NCBI GenBank assembly: GCA_009692585.1
Contig: SHYX01000045.1
Location: 1-36,176 of the forward strand
DNA length: 36,176 nucleotides
Direction: 5' to 3'
Origin: Myxococcales bacterium
GTDB taxonomy: Bacteria > Myxococcota > UBA796 > SXON01
Shown: piece after piece, positions 1 through 7,732 of the stretch
Layout: every line of letters begins with the position of its first letter
Numbering within the stretch: position 1 is the stretch's first letter
Position numbers and translations under genes: made by a program
Notes under the pieces: model-generated
Told to the model about the DNA's origin: nothing
Seen by the model: the letters and a program-made list of their open reading frames with translations, nothing else
Databases searched by the model: none

Positions 1-46
1 CCACGAGGCTGTGGCGCAGGCCCCGGTGCTCGGAGGCGTCGGCCAT
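1..46 (-). CDS. Possible 5' end of a minus-strand gene (partial)
   Basis: An ATG on the minus strand at 46 opens a frame that stays open to the window edge, giving about 15 codons that begin MADASEHRGL. A GAGGT Shine-Dalgarno-like sequence lies about five bases upstream. That is the only reason to call it, because 15 residues are too few to recognise a family. If real, it is divergent from the ccm operon and shares the upstream region 47-195. Confidence 0.3.
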   Translation of the reverse strand, partial: MADASEHRGLRHSLV

Positions 47-195
47 GGTCTACCTCGCGGCGGACGGGACGACGCCGCGGCCAGTAGATCAGAATTCACG
101 GCGTTGGTCGATCCCCAGGGGAGCCACCGATGACTTTGCGATCGCCCTGCGGTTCGGTACACGATGGTCAAAGAGCAGGTTAGCCCCGGCGCCCA
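47..195. promoter_or_regulatory. Upstream region of the ccm operon
   Basis: This 149-base stretch has no convincing gene. A weak sigma70-like pair is visible for the plus strand: TTGCGA at 136-141 and TACACG at 158-163, with a 16-base spacer. It would drive ccmA, but the -10 match is poor. An in-frame TAG at 181-183 fixes the earliest possible ccmA start at 196. No strong Shine-Dalgarno sequence precedes that ATG. Confidence 0.3.
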
Positions 196-888
196 ATGCC
201 GCCTGCCATCGCCGCCACCGAAGTCGGACGTCGATTCGCCGGCCGGTGGGCGCTCAGGGGCGCCAGCTTCGACGTGGGCGAAGGCCAGACGGTGCTCGTC
301 CAGGGCGCCAACGGCGCCGGCAAGACGACGCTCCTGCGGGTGCTCGCCTCGGCGCTCGAGCCGACCTCGGGCAGCGTGCGCCTCTTCGGCGAGTCGGCGC
401 GCTCGCAGCGGGCCCGCGTCGGCCTGCTCTCTCACGCCGACGGTCATTACGACGACCTCTCCGGCGCCGAGAACCTGCGCGTCGCGGCCCGCCTGGGGCG
501 GCTGCCCGGGGATGCCGCGGCCCTCCTCGGGCGCGTTGGCCTCGCCGCACGGGCCGACGACCTGGTCCGCACCTACTCCGCCGGGATGCGCAAGCGCCTC
601 GCCTTCGCGCGGCTGTTGCTGAAGTCCCCTGATCTGGTCCTCTTGGACGAGCCCTATGCCGCCCTGGACGCCGAAGGACAGGGCCTCGTGGACGAGCTGC
701 TGGCCGAGCTGCGCGCGCGCGGCGCCACCGTGGTGGTGTCGACCCACCAGGTGGACCGCGTGGCCCCACGGTGTGATGCGGCGCTGGTTGTCGAAAACGG
801 TCGCGTCACCGCCGCGGTGCCGCGCGCGCCGGCCCTCGCCCCGACCGGGCGGGTTAGCGGGTCGCCGGCGTCAGGCGCCGATCCATGA
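196..888 (+). CDS. ccmA: Heme exporter ATP-binding protein CcmA
   Basis: This is the cytoplasmic ATPase of the CcmABCD complex, which releases holo-CcmE during System I cytochrome c maturation. The 230-residue protein has a Walker A motif (GANGAGKT, residues 37-44), an ABC signature (YSAGMRKR, 127-134), a Walker B motif (LVLLDEP, 147-153) and a switch histidine (H184). YSAGMRKR is typical of CcmA, and the length is near the usual 200-220 residues. It is first in a nine-gene ccm operon, and its stop overlaps the ccmB start by four bases (ATGA). The start is the first ATG after an in-frame stop. The C-terminal 25 residues are Ala/Pro-rich and look like an unconserved tail. Identification is firm because of the motif set and the operon context. 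Confidence 0.95.
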   Translation: MPPAIAATEVGRRFAGRWALRGASFDVGEGQTVLVQGANGAGKTTLLRVLASALEPTSGSVRLFGESARSQRARVGLLSHADGHYDDLSGAENLRVAARLGRLPGDAAALLGRVGLAARADDLVRTYSAGMRKRLAFARLLLKSPDLVLLDEPYAALDAEGQGLVDELLAELRARGATVVVSTHQVDRVAPRCDAALVVENGRVTAAVPRAPALAPTGRVSGSPASGADP

Positions 889-1565
889 AGGGGGCGCTCC
901 GGGAATGTGCGGCGATGATCGGCAAGGAGCTGTCGCACCTCTGGCGGGCGCGGGCGCGTGTGGCCGGGACGGCGGCGTTTGCCCTCGCCACGCTGCTGCT
1001 CTTTTCGTTCGCTGGCGGAATGAACGCCGACCTGCTCCGCCACAACGCCGCCGGCTACCTGTGGGTCGGTCTGCTCCTCGCCAGCACGCTCTCGCTGGGG
1101 GAAAGCTTCCGCGTCGAGACCGAGCACAACGCGATGGAGATGCTCCTGCTGCTCCCGGTGCGCCCGGCCGCGATCTTCGTGGGCAAGGCCGTCGGCAACC
1201 TCGCGGTGCTGCTGCTGGTGGGCTTGTTGATGATCCCGCTCTGCGTGGTGCTCTTCGACGCCGCTCCGCGCGAGGGCGTGGGGAAGCTCGCGCTGACCGT
1301 GCTGTTGGGGACGGCCTCGATCAGCGCGCCGGGAACGATGCACGCGGCGCTCGCTTCACGCGCACGCGGTCGCGACCTGCTCTTGCCCCTGTTGCTCTTC
1401 CCGCTCGTGGTCCCCTGCGTGATCGCGGCGGTGCAGGCCAGCCGCGCCTGCTTCACCGGGGACGCGATGGGCGAGCTCAGCTCGTGGTTGGCGGTGCTCG
1501 TCGGCTTCTGCATCGTGCACTGGTCGCTCGGGGCGCTGCTCTTCGAGCGCGTCGTGGAGGATTGA
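885..1565 (+). CDS. ccmB: Heme exporter permease CcmB
   Basis: This is the membrane subunit that pairs with CcmA. The 226-residue protein begins with a short cytoplasmic stretch (CAAMIGKELSHLWRAR) and has about six hydrophobic segments, the usual CcmB topology. The segment around residues 75-90, ending in FRVETEHNAMEMLLLLP, resembles the family signature with its conserved D/E-rich turn (S-L-x-x-D-x-x-x-G-x-L-E-x-L-L-L-P in the better-known homologues). The start ATG overlaps the ccmA stop, so translation is probably coupled. Four bases separate its stop from ccmC. Length and position between ccmA and ccmC make the call safe. Which residues contact heme or CcmA cannot be read from the sequence. 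Confidence 0.93.
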   Translation: MKGALRECAAMIGKELSHLWRARARVAGTAAFALATLLLFSFAGGMNADLLRHNAAGYLWVGLLLASTLSLGESFRVETEHNAMEMLLLLPVRPAAIFVGKAVGNLAVLLLVGLLMIPLCVVLFDAAPREGVGKLALTVLLGTASISAPGTMHAALASRARGRDLLLPLLLFPLVVPCVIAAVQASRACFTGDAMGELSSWLAVLVGFCIVHWSLGALLFERVVED

Positions 1566-1569
1566 GCTG

Positions 1570-2220
1570 ATGCGCCGATGGGAAAGCTGGGTCGGCCTAC
1601 TCGGTCTCGGACTGCTGTGCGTCGGCTCCTACCACGGCCTGGTGCTGGCCCCGCGCGAGGTCTACATGGGCGACGTGCAGCGCATCATGTACGTGCACGT
1701 CCCGACGGCCTGGAATACCCTATTGTGCTTCACCGCCAGCTTTGTGGGTGCGGTGGGGTGGTTGTCGACGCGGTCGTGGAAATGGGATCACCTCATCGAA
1801 TCGACCATCGTGACCGGCCTGGTCACCGGCTCGCTCCTGGCCGTCCAGGGCGCGATCTGGGCCAAGCCGACGTGGGGGGTGTGGTGGACCTGGGACCCAC
1901 GGCTCACCTCGGTCGCGGTGATGGTCCTGTCCTTTCTCGGCATCCTCGCCCTCCGGAGTTTTGTCGACGATCCCGTCAAACGCGCCACGTGGAGCGCCAC
2001 CGCCACGGTCCTGGCCTGGGTGAACATCCCGTTCGTCTACCTCTGCGTGCGGTGGATGGCGTCGTTGCATCAGACGCAGTCGACGCCGAAGACGGTCGAC
2101 CCGGCCATGCTCTTCCCGCTCCGCGTCAACGCCTTCGCGGTGCTGTTCCTCGTCACCTTTTTCGTTGCCACCGGTTGGCGCATCGCACGCGCGCACCGCA
2201 AGCGTGAGTTGGCCGAGTGA
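1570..2220 (+). CDS. ccmC: Heme-handling protein CcmC
   Basis: CcmC presents heme to CcmE for covalent attachment. The 216-residue protein has six membrane segments and the periplasmic tryptophan-rich WWD motif WGVWWTWDPRLTS (residues 102-114). Histidines matching the two axial heme ligands of the family are present: H43 in YVHVPTAW and H167 in ASLHQTQS. Family knowledge says the WWD loop and these histidines hold heme at the outer membrane face. It starts four bases after ccmB, and its stop overlaps the GTG start of ccmD. All the key features are intact, so it should be functional. Confidence 0.96.
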   Translation: MRRWESWVGLLGLGLLCVGSYHGLVLAPREVYMGDVQRIMYVHVPTAWNTLLCFTASFVGAVGWLSTRSWKWDHLIESTIVTGLVTGSLLAVQGAIWAKPTWGVWWTWDPRLTSVAVMVLSFLGILALRSFVDDPVKRATWSATATVLAWVNIPFVYLCVRWMASLHQTQSTPKTVDPAMLFPLRVNAFAVLFLVTFFVATGWRIARAHRKRELAE

Positions 2221-2339
2221 GCGGCGTCATCCAGGATGGGTGGGACTACGTGGGCGCGGCCTACACGATCTCGGGCCTGACATTTCTGGTCTTCGCGGTC
2301 TACCTTCTGGTACGGGCGCGGCAGGAGGGCGTGCGATGA
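2217..2339 (+). CDS. ccmD: Small heme exporter subunit CcmD
   Basis: This 40-residue ORF starts at a GTG overlapping the ccmC stop (GTGA) and ends overlapping the ccmE start (ATGA). The product has a short N-terminal part ending in DYVGAAYTIS, one transmembrane helix at about residues 16-33 (TISGLTFLVFAVYLLVRA) and a basic tail ending RARQEGVR. This matches the size, topology and position of CcmD, which helps the CcmABC complex release heme-loaded CcmE. CcmD is poorly conserved, so the call rests on topology and on its exact fit between ccmC and ccmE. Confidence 0.88.
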   Translation: MSGVIQDGWDYVGAAYTISGLTFLVFAVYLLVRARQEGVR

Positions 2340-2764
2340 AGTCGAAGCTGCCAGCCATCCTCGTCGGCGCTGCCGTCATCGGGGTGCTCGGTTTCCTGAC
2401 CTTCGGGAGCCTGGGGGACAACCTCGTCTATTATTGGACGCCCGCGAAGCTCCAGGCGGCGGCGGCCAAAGCTACCGGCGCCACCGTCCGGCTGGGCGGG
2501 CTGGTCAAGCCCGGCAGCGTCGCCACCGCCGGAACGGTCACCACCTTCATCGTGACCGACGAGACCGGGGCCAGCGTGCCCGTGCGCACGGAATCCATCC
2601 CCCCGGCCATGTTCCGCGAGGGCATCGGCGTGGTGGTCGAGGGGACGCTCGGCCCCGACGGCACCTTCGTGAGCCAGCGACTGATGGTCAAACACGACGA
2701 GACGTACACCGCGCCCGCGAACGGGCAGGCTCCGTCGGGCAGCTTCGAGCCGGGCGAGGAGTAG
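2336..2764 (+). CDS. ccmE: Periplasmic heme chaperone CcmE
   Basis: CcmE binds heme covalently and carries it to the CcmF/H/I ligase. The 142-residue protein has one N-terminal signal anchor (about residues 5-24), an OB-fold beta domain, and the heme-attachment motif KHDETY, with H120 as the covalent ligand and Y124 as the axial ligand. It is the histidine type, unlike the cysteine variant known from some Desulfovibrio and archaea. The reading frame is open further upstream, to 2165. I chose the ATG at 2336 because it overlaps the ccmD stop and places the membrane anchor at the N terminus. The last 18 residues are an acidic, flexible tail. Confidence 0.95.
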   Translation: MKSKLPAILVGAAVIGVLGFLTFGSLGDNLVYYWTPAKLQAAAAKATGATVRLGGLVKPGSVATAGTVTTFIVTDETGASVPVRTESIPPAMFREGIGVVVEGTLGPDGTFVSQRLMVKHDETYTAPANGQAPSGSFEPGEE

Positions 2765-2767
2765 CGG

Positions 2768-4747
2768 ATGCTCGGTCGCCTCGGCGAAGTCATCACCCTT
2801 CTGGGCCTCGCCGCCGCGGTCGCCGGGGGGGTCACCGGCTATGCCGCGGGGCGCACGGGCAGCCACGCGCTGCTGCGCGTCACCCAGCGCCTCTCCACGG
2901 TGTTCACCGCCGCAATGCTGGCGATCTTCACGGTGATGGAGGTGGCGCTCGTCCGCCACGACTTCACGGTGTCCTACGTCGCCAAGGTCGGAAGCACCAA
3001 GACCCCGCTCCACGTCACCATCGTGAGCCTGTGGTCCTCGTTGGAAGGGTCGATCATCCTCTGGGGGGCGGTGCTCGGGCTCTTCCTGGCCGTGTTCACG
3101 CACTGGAGTCGCGACCGCCACCCGGAGACCACGCCCTGGGCGCTGGGAACGATGTTGTGGATCTGCGCGTTCTTCGCCTTCCTCATCGCCGGACCGGCCA
3201 ATCCGTTCTCGCCGACGCCGCTGCCGATCCCGGACGAGGGCCCGGGCCCCAACCCGCTGCTCCAGAACCACCCGCTGATGATCATCCACCCCCCGATGCT
3301 CTACCTGGGCTACGTCGGAATGACGGTTCCGTTTGGAATGGCGATCGGCGCGCTGCTGGCGGGCCAGTTGGGACCAGCGTGGACGCAGGCCCTACGCAAG
3401 GCCTTGCTGATTCCGTGGGGTTTTCTGACCATCGGCATCATCCTGGGCGGGTGGTGGGCGTACGCCGTCTTGGGCTGGGGGGGCTACTGGGCGTGGGACC
3501 CGGTCGAAAACGCATCCCTGCTGCCGTGGCTGACGGCGACCGCGGCCCTGCACGCGGCGATGTTGCCGAGCCGGCGCGACACGATGAAAGGCTGGACGGT
3601 GGTGCTGGTGCTGGTCACCTTCCTGTTGACGCTCCTGGGCACGTTCATGACGCGTTCGGGGGTCTTCAACAGCGTCCACAGCTTCACTCAGTCCGAGATC
3701 GGACCGATATTCCTTATTTTTCTTGCCTTCTGCCTCGTGGCCTGCGTGCTCCTGCTCGCCGCGCGTATCGACCGACTGCGCGGCGAGGACAACGCCCCGC
3801 ACCCCATCTCGCGCGAGGCCGGCTTCCTCCTCAACAACCTGCTGCTGGTGGCGCTCACGTTCACCGTGCTGGTCGGCACGACGTACCCGCTCATCATCGA
3901 GGCGGTCAACGACACGCGACTGAGCGTGGGGGAACCCTACTTCAACCGCGTCGCGATGCCGATCGGGATCTCCCTGCTCTTCCTCATGGGGGTCGGCCCG
4001 GCGCTCCCGTGGGGCGAAGCGAGCCGACGAAAACTCATCGAGGCGCTGGGGCCACCGGGCGGCGCGGCGCTGTCCGGCGCGGCGGTGGCGTGGACGGTGC
4101 TCGACATCCGGACGCCGTGGCCGCTGGTGCTGGTCGCGACGGCGGCCTTTACCACGTACGTCACCCTGCGCGAGATGCTCATCCCGGTCCTCGTGCGCAT
4201 GCGCGAAGAGGCCGAGAGCGCGCCGGTGGCGCTGGCGCGGGCGTTCGGCCGCGGCCGCCGCCGGTACGGTGGCTACGTCGTCCACCTGGGCATCATCGTG
4301 CTGATCGTCGCGATCGGAATCTCACACGCATACCGTCGCGATCGGGAGTTCTCCATCCAGAAGGGGGAATCGGCCACCTTCGGCGAGTACACGTTCCGGC
4401 TGGTCGGGGTCGAGCATCTGGACGAACCCCACCGCCAACGGGACGTGGTCGAAGTCGATGTCACCGGTCCGGGCGGGCCGTTCACCCTAGAGCCCGCGCT
4501 CAACAACTACTCGGGCGCCATGAACGCCATCGGCTCGCCCGCGGTGCGGTCGTTGCCCACCCTGGACGTGTACGTCTCGGTCCTCAGCATCGAATCCGAT
4601 CGCGTGGGCCTGCATGTGTATCTCAACCCCGCCGTCGGTTGGCTGTGGATCGGCATGGGCATCGTCGTCATCGGAACGGTGCTTGCCGCGTGGCCTGCGC
4701 GTCGCTCTGCAGCCGTGGCCGCCCCGGTCACCGAGGCGGCGTCGTGA
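2768..4747 (+). CDS. ccmF: Cytochrome c heme lyase subunit CcmF
   Basis: CcmF is the large membrane component of the heme ligation complex. It takes heme from CcmE and attaches it to CXXCH motifs of apocytochromes in the periplasm. The 659-residue protein has many transmembrane helices and a WWD motif WGGYWAWDPVENAS at residues 237-250. Conserved histidines likely to be heme ligands occur in MIIHPPMLYLGY (H174) and NSVHSF (H304). The length is typical (about 650). It starts three bases after ccmE and overlaps the next gene by GTGA. The C-terminal third contains a periplasmic beta-rich segment followed by a last helix, as in other CcmF proteins. Confidence 0.97.
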   Translation: MLGRLGEVITLLGLAAAVAGGVTGYAAGRTGSHALLRVTQRLSTVFTAAMLAIFTVMEVALVRHDFTVSYVAKVGSTKTPLHVTIVSLWSSLEGSIILWGAVLGLFLAVFTHWSRDRHPETTPWALGTMLWICAFFAFLIAGPANPFSPTPLPIPDEGPGPNPLLQNHPLMIIHPPMLYLGYVGMTVPFGMAIGALLAGQLGPAWTQALRKALLIPWGFLTIGIILGGWWAYAVLGWGGYWAWDPVENASLLPWLTATAALHAAMLPSRRDTMKGWTVVLVLVTFLLTLLGTFMTRSGVFNSVHSFTQSEIGPIFLIFLAFCLVACVLLLAARIDRLRGEDNAPHPISREAGFLLNNLLLVALTFTVLVGTTYPLIIEAVNDTRLSVGEPYFNRVAMPIGISLLFLMGVGPALPWGEASRRKLIEALGPPGGAALSGAAVAWTVLDIRTPWPLVLVATAAFTTYVTLREMLIPVLVRMREEAESAPVALARAFGRGRRRYGGYVVHLGIIVLIVAIGISHAYRRDREFSIQKGESATFGEYTFRLVGVEHLDEPHRQRDVVEVDVTGPGGPFTLEPALNNYSGAMNAIGSPAVRSLPTLDVYVSVLSIESDRVGLHVYLNPAVGWLWIGMGIVVIGTVLAAWPARRSAAVAAPVTEAAS

Positions 4748-5265
4748 ATTGGAAGGTGCTGATCGTCGGCCTGATGTTGGTGGTGCCGCTGGTGTGGGTG
4801 CTCGGTTCGGGTTTTGGCTCCGACCCCGCCTACATCCCCACCCCGCTCATCGGAAAATCGGCGCCGGACTTCGAGCTTCCGGTGCTGGACGGCGAGGGCC
4901 GGACCGTCCGACTCTCGACGTTGCGGGGCAAGCCGGTGCTGGTCAACTTCTGGGCCACGTGGTGCGCCACCTGCGAGACCGAGCACCCGATCCTCCTGAG
5001 CCTGGCGCGGACCTACGAAGGCCGCGTGCAGTTCCTCGGCATCGCCTACCTGGACACCGAACCCAAGCTGCGGGCCTGGCTGACCCGCAACGGTGGCGTC
5101 GCGTACCCGGCGCTCATCGACGTCGGCAGCGCCGCGGCGGTGGCGTACGGCGTCGGCCGTCTGCCCGAAAGCTACCTGATCGATGGTGCCGGCGTCATCC
5201 GCCAGAAATACTTCGGGGCCGTGGACGCCGGGCAGGTCATCGACGACCTGGAGGCCCTGCTGTGA
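4744..5265 (+). CDS. ccmG: Thiol:disulfide reductase CcmG (DsbE/ResA type)
   Basis: CcmG keeps the CXXCH cysteines of apocytochrome c reduced before heme ligation. The 173-residue protein has an N-terminal membrane anchor (residues 4-21), then a thioredoxin domain with the active site WATWCATCETEHP (C74 and C77) and a cis-proline at P141 (GRLPESYLID). The acidic residue after the CXXC (CETEHP) is typical of the CcmG/TlpA/ResA group. The frame is open far upstream, but the GTG at 4744 overlaps the ccmF stop and gives a proper anchor. The downstream ccmH starts at a GTG overlapping its stop. It is anchored in the inner membrane facing the periplasm. Confidence 0.94.
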   Translation: MNWKVLIVGLMLVVPLVWVLGSGFGSDPAYIPTPLIGKSAPDFELPVLDGEGRTVRLSTLRGKPVLVNFWATWCATCETEHPILLSLARTYEGRVQFLGIAYLDTEPKLRAWLTRNGGVAYPALIDVGSAAAVAYGVGRLPESYLIDGAGVIRQKYFGAVDAGQVIDDLEALL

Positions 5266-5762
5266 TCGCGCACTGCCTGCTGCTGACTCTCGCCGTCGCC
5301 CAGGAGCCCGCGGCGTCGGCGGACGCCATCGGACTCGATCCGACGCCGATCATCGGCGAGCCGGCGGACGCCGGGCTCACTGGCGAGGCGCTCGAGGTCG
5401 CGACGCGCGACACGGCGCAGAAGCTGCGCTGTCCCACCTGTCAGGGCAGCAGCGTCGCGGAGAGCCCGGCCGAGGGCGCCCGCGCCATGAAAGCCGAGGT
5501 CCGCAAGATGCGCGCGCGCGGCTATTCCGACCAGCAGGTGCTCGACTTCTTCGAGGCGGCCTACGGCGAGTTCATCCTCTTGGAGCCTCGTAAAGAGGGG
5601 GCCAACCTCGCCTTGTGGTACGCCCCCGCGGCGATCGTCGGCGTCGGTCTGCTGGCCGCGGCGGCGACGGTGCTCGGGCGGCGGAAACCACCGACGGCGC
5701 CCCGCCCAGAAACGGCGCGCGACCCCTACCTGGACCGCGTCGATCGGGAGTTGGACGGATGA
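5262..5762 (+). CDS. ccmH: Cytochrome c maturation protein CcmH (CycL type)
   Basis: CcmH is a membrane-anchored thiol oxidoreductase that works with CcmG to reduce apocytochrome c and with CcmF/CcmI in ligation. The 166-residue product starts with a short signal sequence (about residues 1-14), carries the family motif LRCPTCQGSSVAES (C57 and C60), and ends with a transmembrane helix (about 124-140) and a charged cytoplasmic tail. This is the short CycL-like form rather than the E. coli fusion with CcmI. The GTG start overlaps the ccmG stop, and its stop overlaps the ccmI start. Confidence 0.94.
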   Translation: MIAHCLLLTLAVAQEPAASADAIGLDPTPIIGEPADAGLTGEALEVATRDTAQKLRCPTCQGSSVAESPAEGARAMKAEVRKMRARGYSDQQVLDFFEAAYGEFILLEPRKEGANLALWYAPAAIVGVGLLAAAATVLGRRKPPTAPRPETARDPYLDRVDRELDG

Positions 5763-7096
5763 GCCTCCTCGAAACGGTCGCCACCGCGCTGGCGGGTTGG
5801 CCCTTTGCGCTCGGCGCCATCGGTGTCGGCGCGCTCGGCGGGGCCGCTCTGGCCGTCGGCCTGGGGCGCCGGGGGCTCCCGCGCCTCCAGGATACCGGCC
5901 TCGCCGACCTGCACGCGCGCCGCGACTCCCTATTCGTGGAGCTGCGCGAACTGGACGACACCCGCGACAAGCTGGACGACGCGCTGTACGACCGTGAACG
6001 CACCCGCCTCCGTCAGAGCGCCGCCGACGTCCTCCGCGCCCTCGACGTCCTCGGCGCCCGCGACGTGGCCGGGGGCAGCGCCGTCGTCGACGCCAGACCC
6101 AGAGGCGCGCCGTCGTGGAGCGAGCGGAACCCCCGGTTGTCGTCCGTCGCCTGGGGCGTGGGGGCCGCGGTGCTGGTGCTGGCGCTCTACCAGGGACTCC
6201 GGGACGACACGCGCGCCCGCGGTGCCAACGACGGCCTCACCGGCGGCAAGGCCCCGGCTGATGGCGGCCAGGTGCCGGATGCCCTCGCCGCCAAGCTGGC
6301 GCGGCTCGAGGCGGCCGTGGCCGCCCTCCCCACCAACGTCAAGGCGAACAACGAGCTCGGCCACCTCTACATCGGCCTGGGCCGGGTGATGGATGCGTGG
6401 AAGCTTGCCAAGGAGGTGGTGAAGATCGATCCGGACGACGCCGAGGCGCGGGTGCACCAGGCGGTCACGCTCGAGACCATCGGCGACCGCGAGATGGCGA
6501 AGCAACTGCTCGATCGGGTCTTGGTCACCAACCCCGACTTCGCCGAGGCCCTCGGGTACCGAGGCGTCCATCACGCCCGGGACGGCGAACGCGAGCAGGC
6601 GATCGCGCTCTTCATGCGGGGGCGTGCTGCCGAGCCCGCCCAGGCCGAGGTCTTCAGCCAGCTGATCGCGCGGGTCGATCAGATGGCCGCACGCGGGGCG
6701 GCGGACGCCCCCCCGGTGCCGGGCGAGGCCGGTGCGACCGCGGCCGAACCCGCGCCGACGCCGACGCCGGCCACCGTCGAGTTCGCGGGGGAAGTGCGCC
6801 TGCCGGCGGGTGCCGCCGCCACCGGAACGGTCTTCGTCTACGTGCGTGCGGAGGGCGTGATGGCGGGGCCGCCCCTGCGGGCGAAGATGTTGCCCGCGGG
6901 CGGGCCGCTGGCCTTTTCCATCACCGCCGCCGACTCGCCGATGGGGGGGACGCTGCCCGCCGGCAAGGTGCAGGTCAGCGCCCGCCTCGACGCCGACGGC
7001 AACGCCATGACCAAAGACCCCGCCGACCCCGCCAGCATCAGCGCGCCGGTGACCGTAGGCGCCACGGGGCTGGTGCTGCAGCTGACGGTGCCGTGA
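5759..7096 (+). CDS. ccmI: Cytochrome c biogenesis TPR protein CcmI (CycH)
   Basis: CcmI is thought to chaperone apocytochrome c to the CcmF/H ligase. The 445-residue protein has two membrane segments (about residues 13-35 and 129-147) enclosing a coiled-coil-like loop (48-100), as in CcmI-1. A periplasmic TPR region follows (about 175-310). After a Pro/Ala linker, the C-terminal domain (340-445) contains TGTVFVYVRAEG and GPPLRAKMLPAG, which fit the conserved C-terminal CcmI domain. I chose the ATG at 5759 because it overlaps the ccmH stop (ATGA). It is the last gene of the operon and is convergent with the gene at 7122. No terminator with a T-run is visible in the 25 bases between them. Confidence 0.88.
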   Translation: MSLLETVATALAGWPFALGAIGVGALGGAALAVGLGRRGLPRLQDTGLADLHARRDSLFVELRELDDTRDKLDDALYDRERTRLRQSAADVLRALDVLGARDVAGGSAVVDARPRGAPSWSERNPRLSSVAWGVGAAVLVLALYQGLRDDTRARGANDGLTGGKAPADGGQVPDALAAKLARLEAAVAALPTNVKANNELGHLYIGLGRVMDAWKLAKEVVKIDPDDAEARVHQAVTLETIGDREMAKQLLDRVLVTNPDFAEALGYRGVHHARDGEREQAIALFMRGRAAEPAQAEVFSQLIARVDQMAARGAADAPPVPGEAGATAAEPAPTPTPATVEFAGEVRLPAGAAATGTVFVYVRAEGVMAGPPLRAKMLPAGGPLAFSITAADSPMGGTLPAGKVQVSARLDADGNAMTKDPADPASISAPVTVGATGLVLQLTVP

Positions 7097-7121
7097 GGGC
7101 AGGGTCCCGCGCCGTCGCCCG

Positions 7122-7727
7122 TCAGGGCTCGACCCTCTCCCCGCGACAGGCCCGCTCCACCATGTCCAGGCGGTCCTGTCCCCAGATCACCTCGCCGCCA
7201 TCGACGACAAAGCTGGGCACGCCAAAGACGCCGGCTGCCACGGCATAGGCGGTGGCCTCGATGAGCGGCGCGCGCTGCTGTTCGGCGGTCGCCAGCTCCG
7301 TCGCGGACACGCCCAACCCCGCAAGCACCCCCGCCCGGCCGATGTCTTCACCCTGAGCCCACGCTGCCCGAAACAGGGTCAGCATCCGCGCGGGCGTCGG
7401 CTCCTGTAGGAAGACGCGCAGGGGGAGCACCGTTCGCAGCGGGAAGGCGGCGGGCCACACCAACGGCACTCCCCACCACCGGGCCCATCGTCCGAGGTCC
7501 CGCAGGGTGTACTTCCGTTTCACCTCCGACATCGCGGCGATGGGCACGTCGACCTGCCCCACCGCACGAAACAACCCACCGAGCAGGAGTGGTCGCAACA
7601 CGAGTTGCACGCCAGTCCGTCGCGACAGAGCTACCACCTGGGTCGCAGCCAGGTAGGCGAAGGGACTGGCGAAGTCGAAAAAGAACTCAAGCTGGCGCGG
7701 CCCCGCGGCATCCGGGGGCGTCCGCAT
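7122..7727 (-). CDS. DsbA-fold protein, 2-hydroxychromene-2-carboxylate isomerase-like
   Basis: This 201-residue protein belongs to the DsbA-like thioredoxin-fold family that includes HCCA isomerase (NahD) and kappa-class GST. It has FFFDFASPFAYLA near the N terminus, with S21 at the position of the catalytic serine instead of a CXXC. The C-terminal signature GVFGVPSFVVDG (about 166-177) is followed by WGQDRLD (182-188). There is no signal peptide, so it is probably cytoplasmic and may bind glutathione. No aromatic-degradation genes are nearby, so the true substrate is unknown. I chose the ATG at 7727 because AGGAG lies eight bases upstream. A GTG at 7736, overlapping the stop of the KptA-NUDIX gene, is the alternative start. 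The two genes are translationally linked either way. Confidence 0.82.
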   Translation of the reverse strand: MRTPPDAAGPRQLEFFFDFASPFAYLAATQVVALSRRTGVQLVLRPLLLGGLFRAVGQVDVPIAAMSEVKRKYTLRDLGRWARWWGVPLVWPAAFPLRTVLPLRVFLQEPTPARMLTLFRAAWAQGEDIGRAGVLAGLGVSATELATAEQQRAPLIEATAYAVAAGVFGVPSFVVDGGEVIWGQDRLDMVERACRGERVEP

Positions 7728-7732
7728 GCGCC

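Noticed and set aside
2434..4743. Upstream extension of the ccmG frame, open for over 2 kb
   Set aside because: It runs through ccmE and ccmF in another frame with an Arg-rich sequence. The real protein starts at the GTG at 4744.
7097..7121. Terminator between ccmI and the DsbA-like gene
   Set aside because: Only a weak AGGGTC/GACCCT pairing with a long loop reaching into the gene is visible, and there is no T-run.
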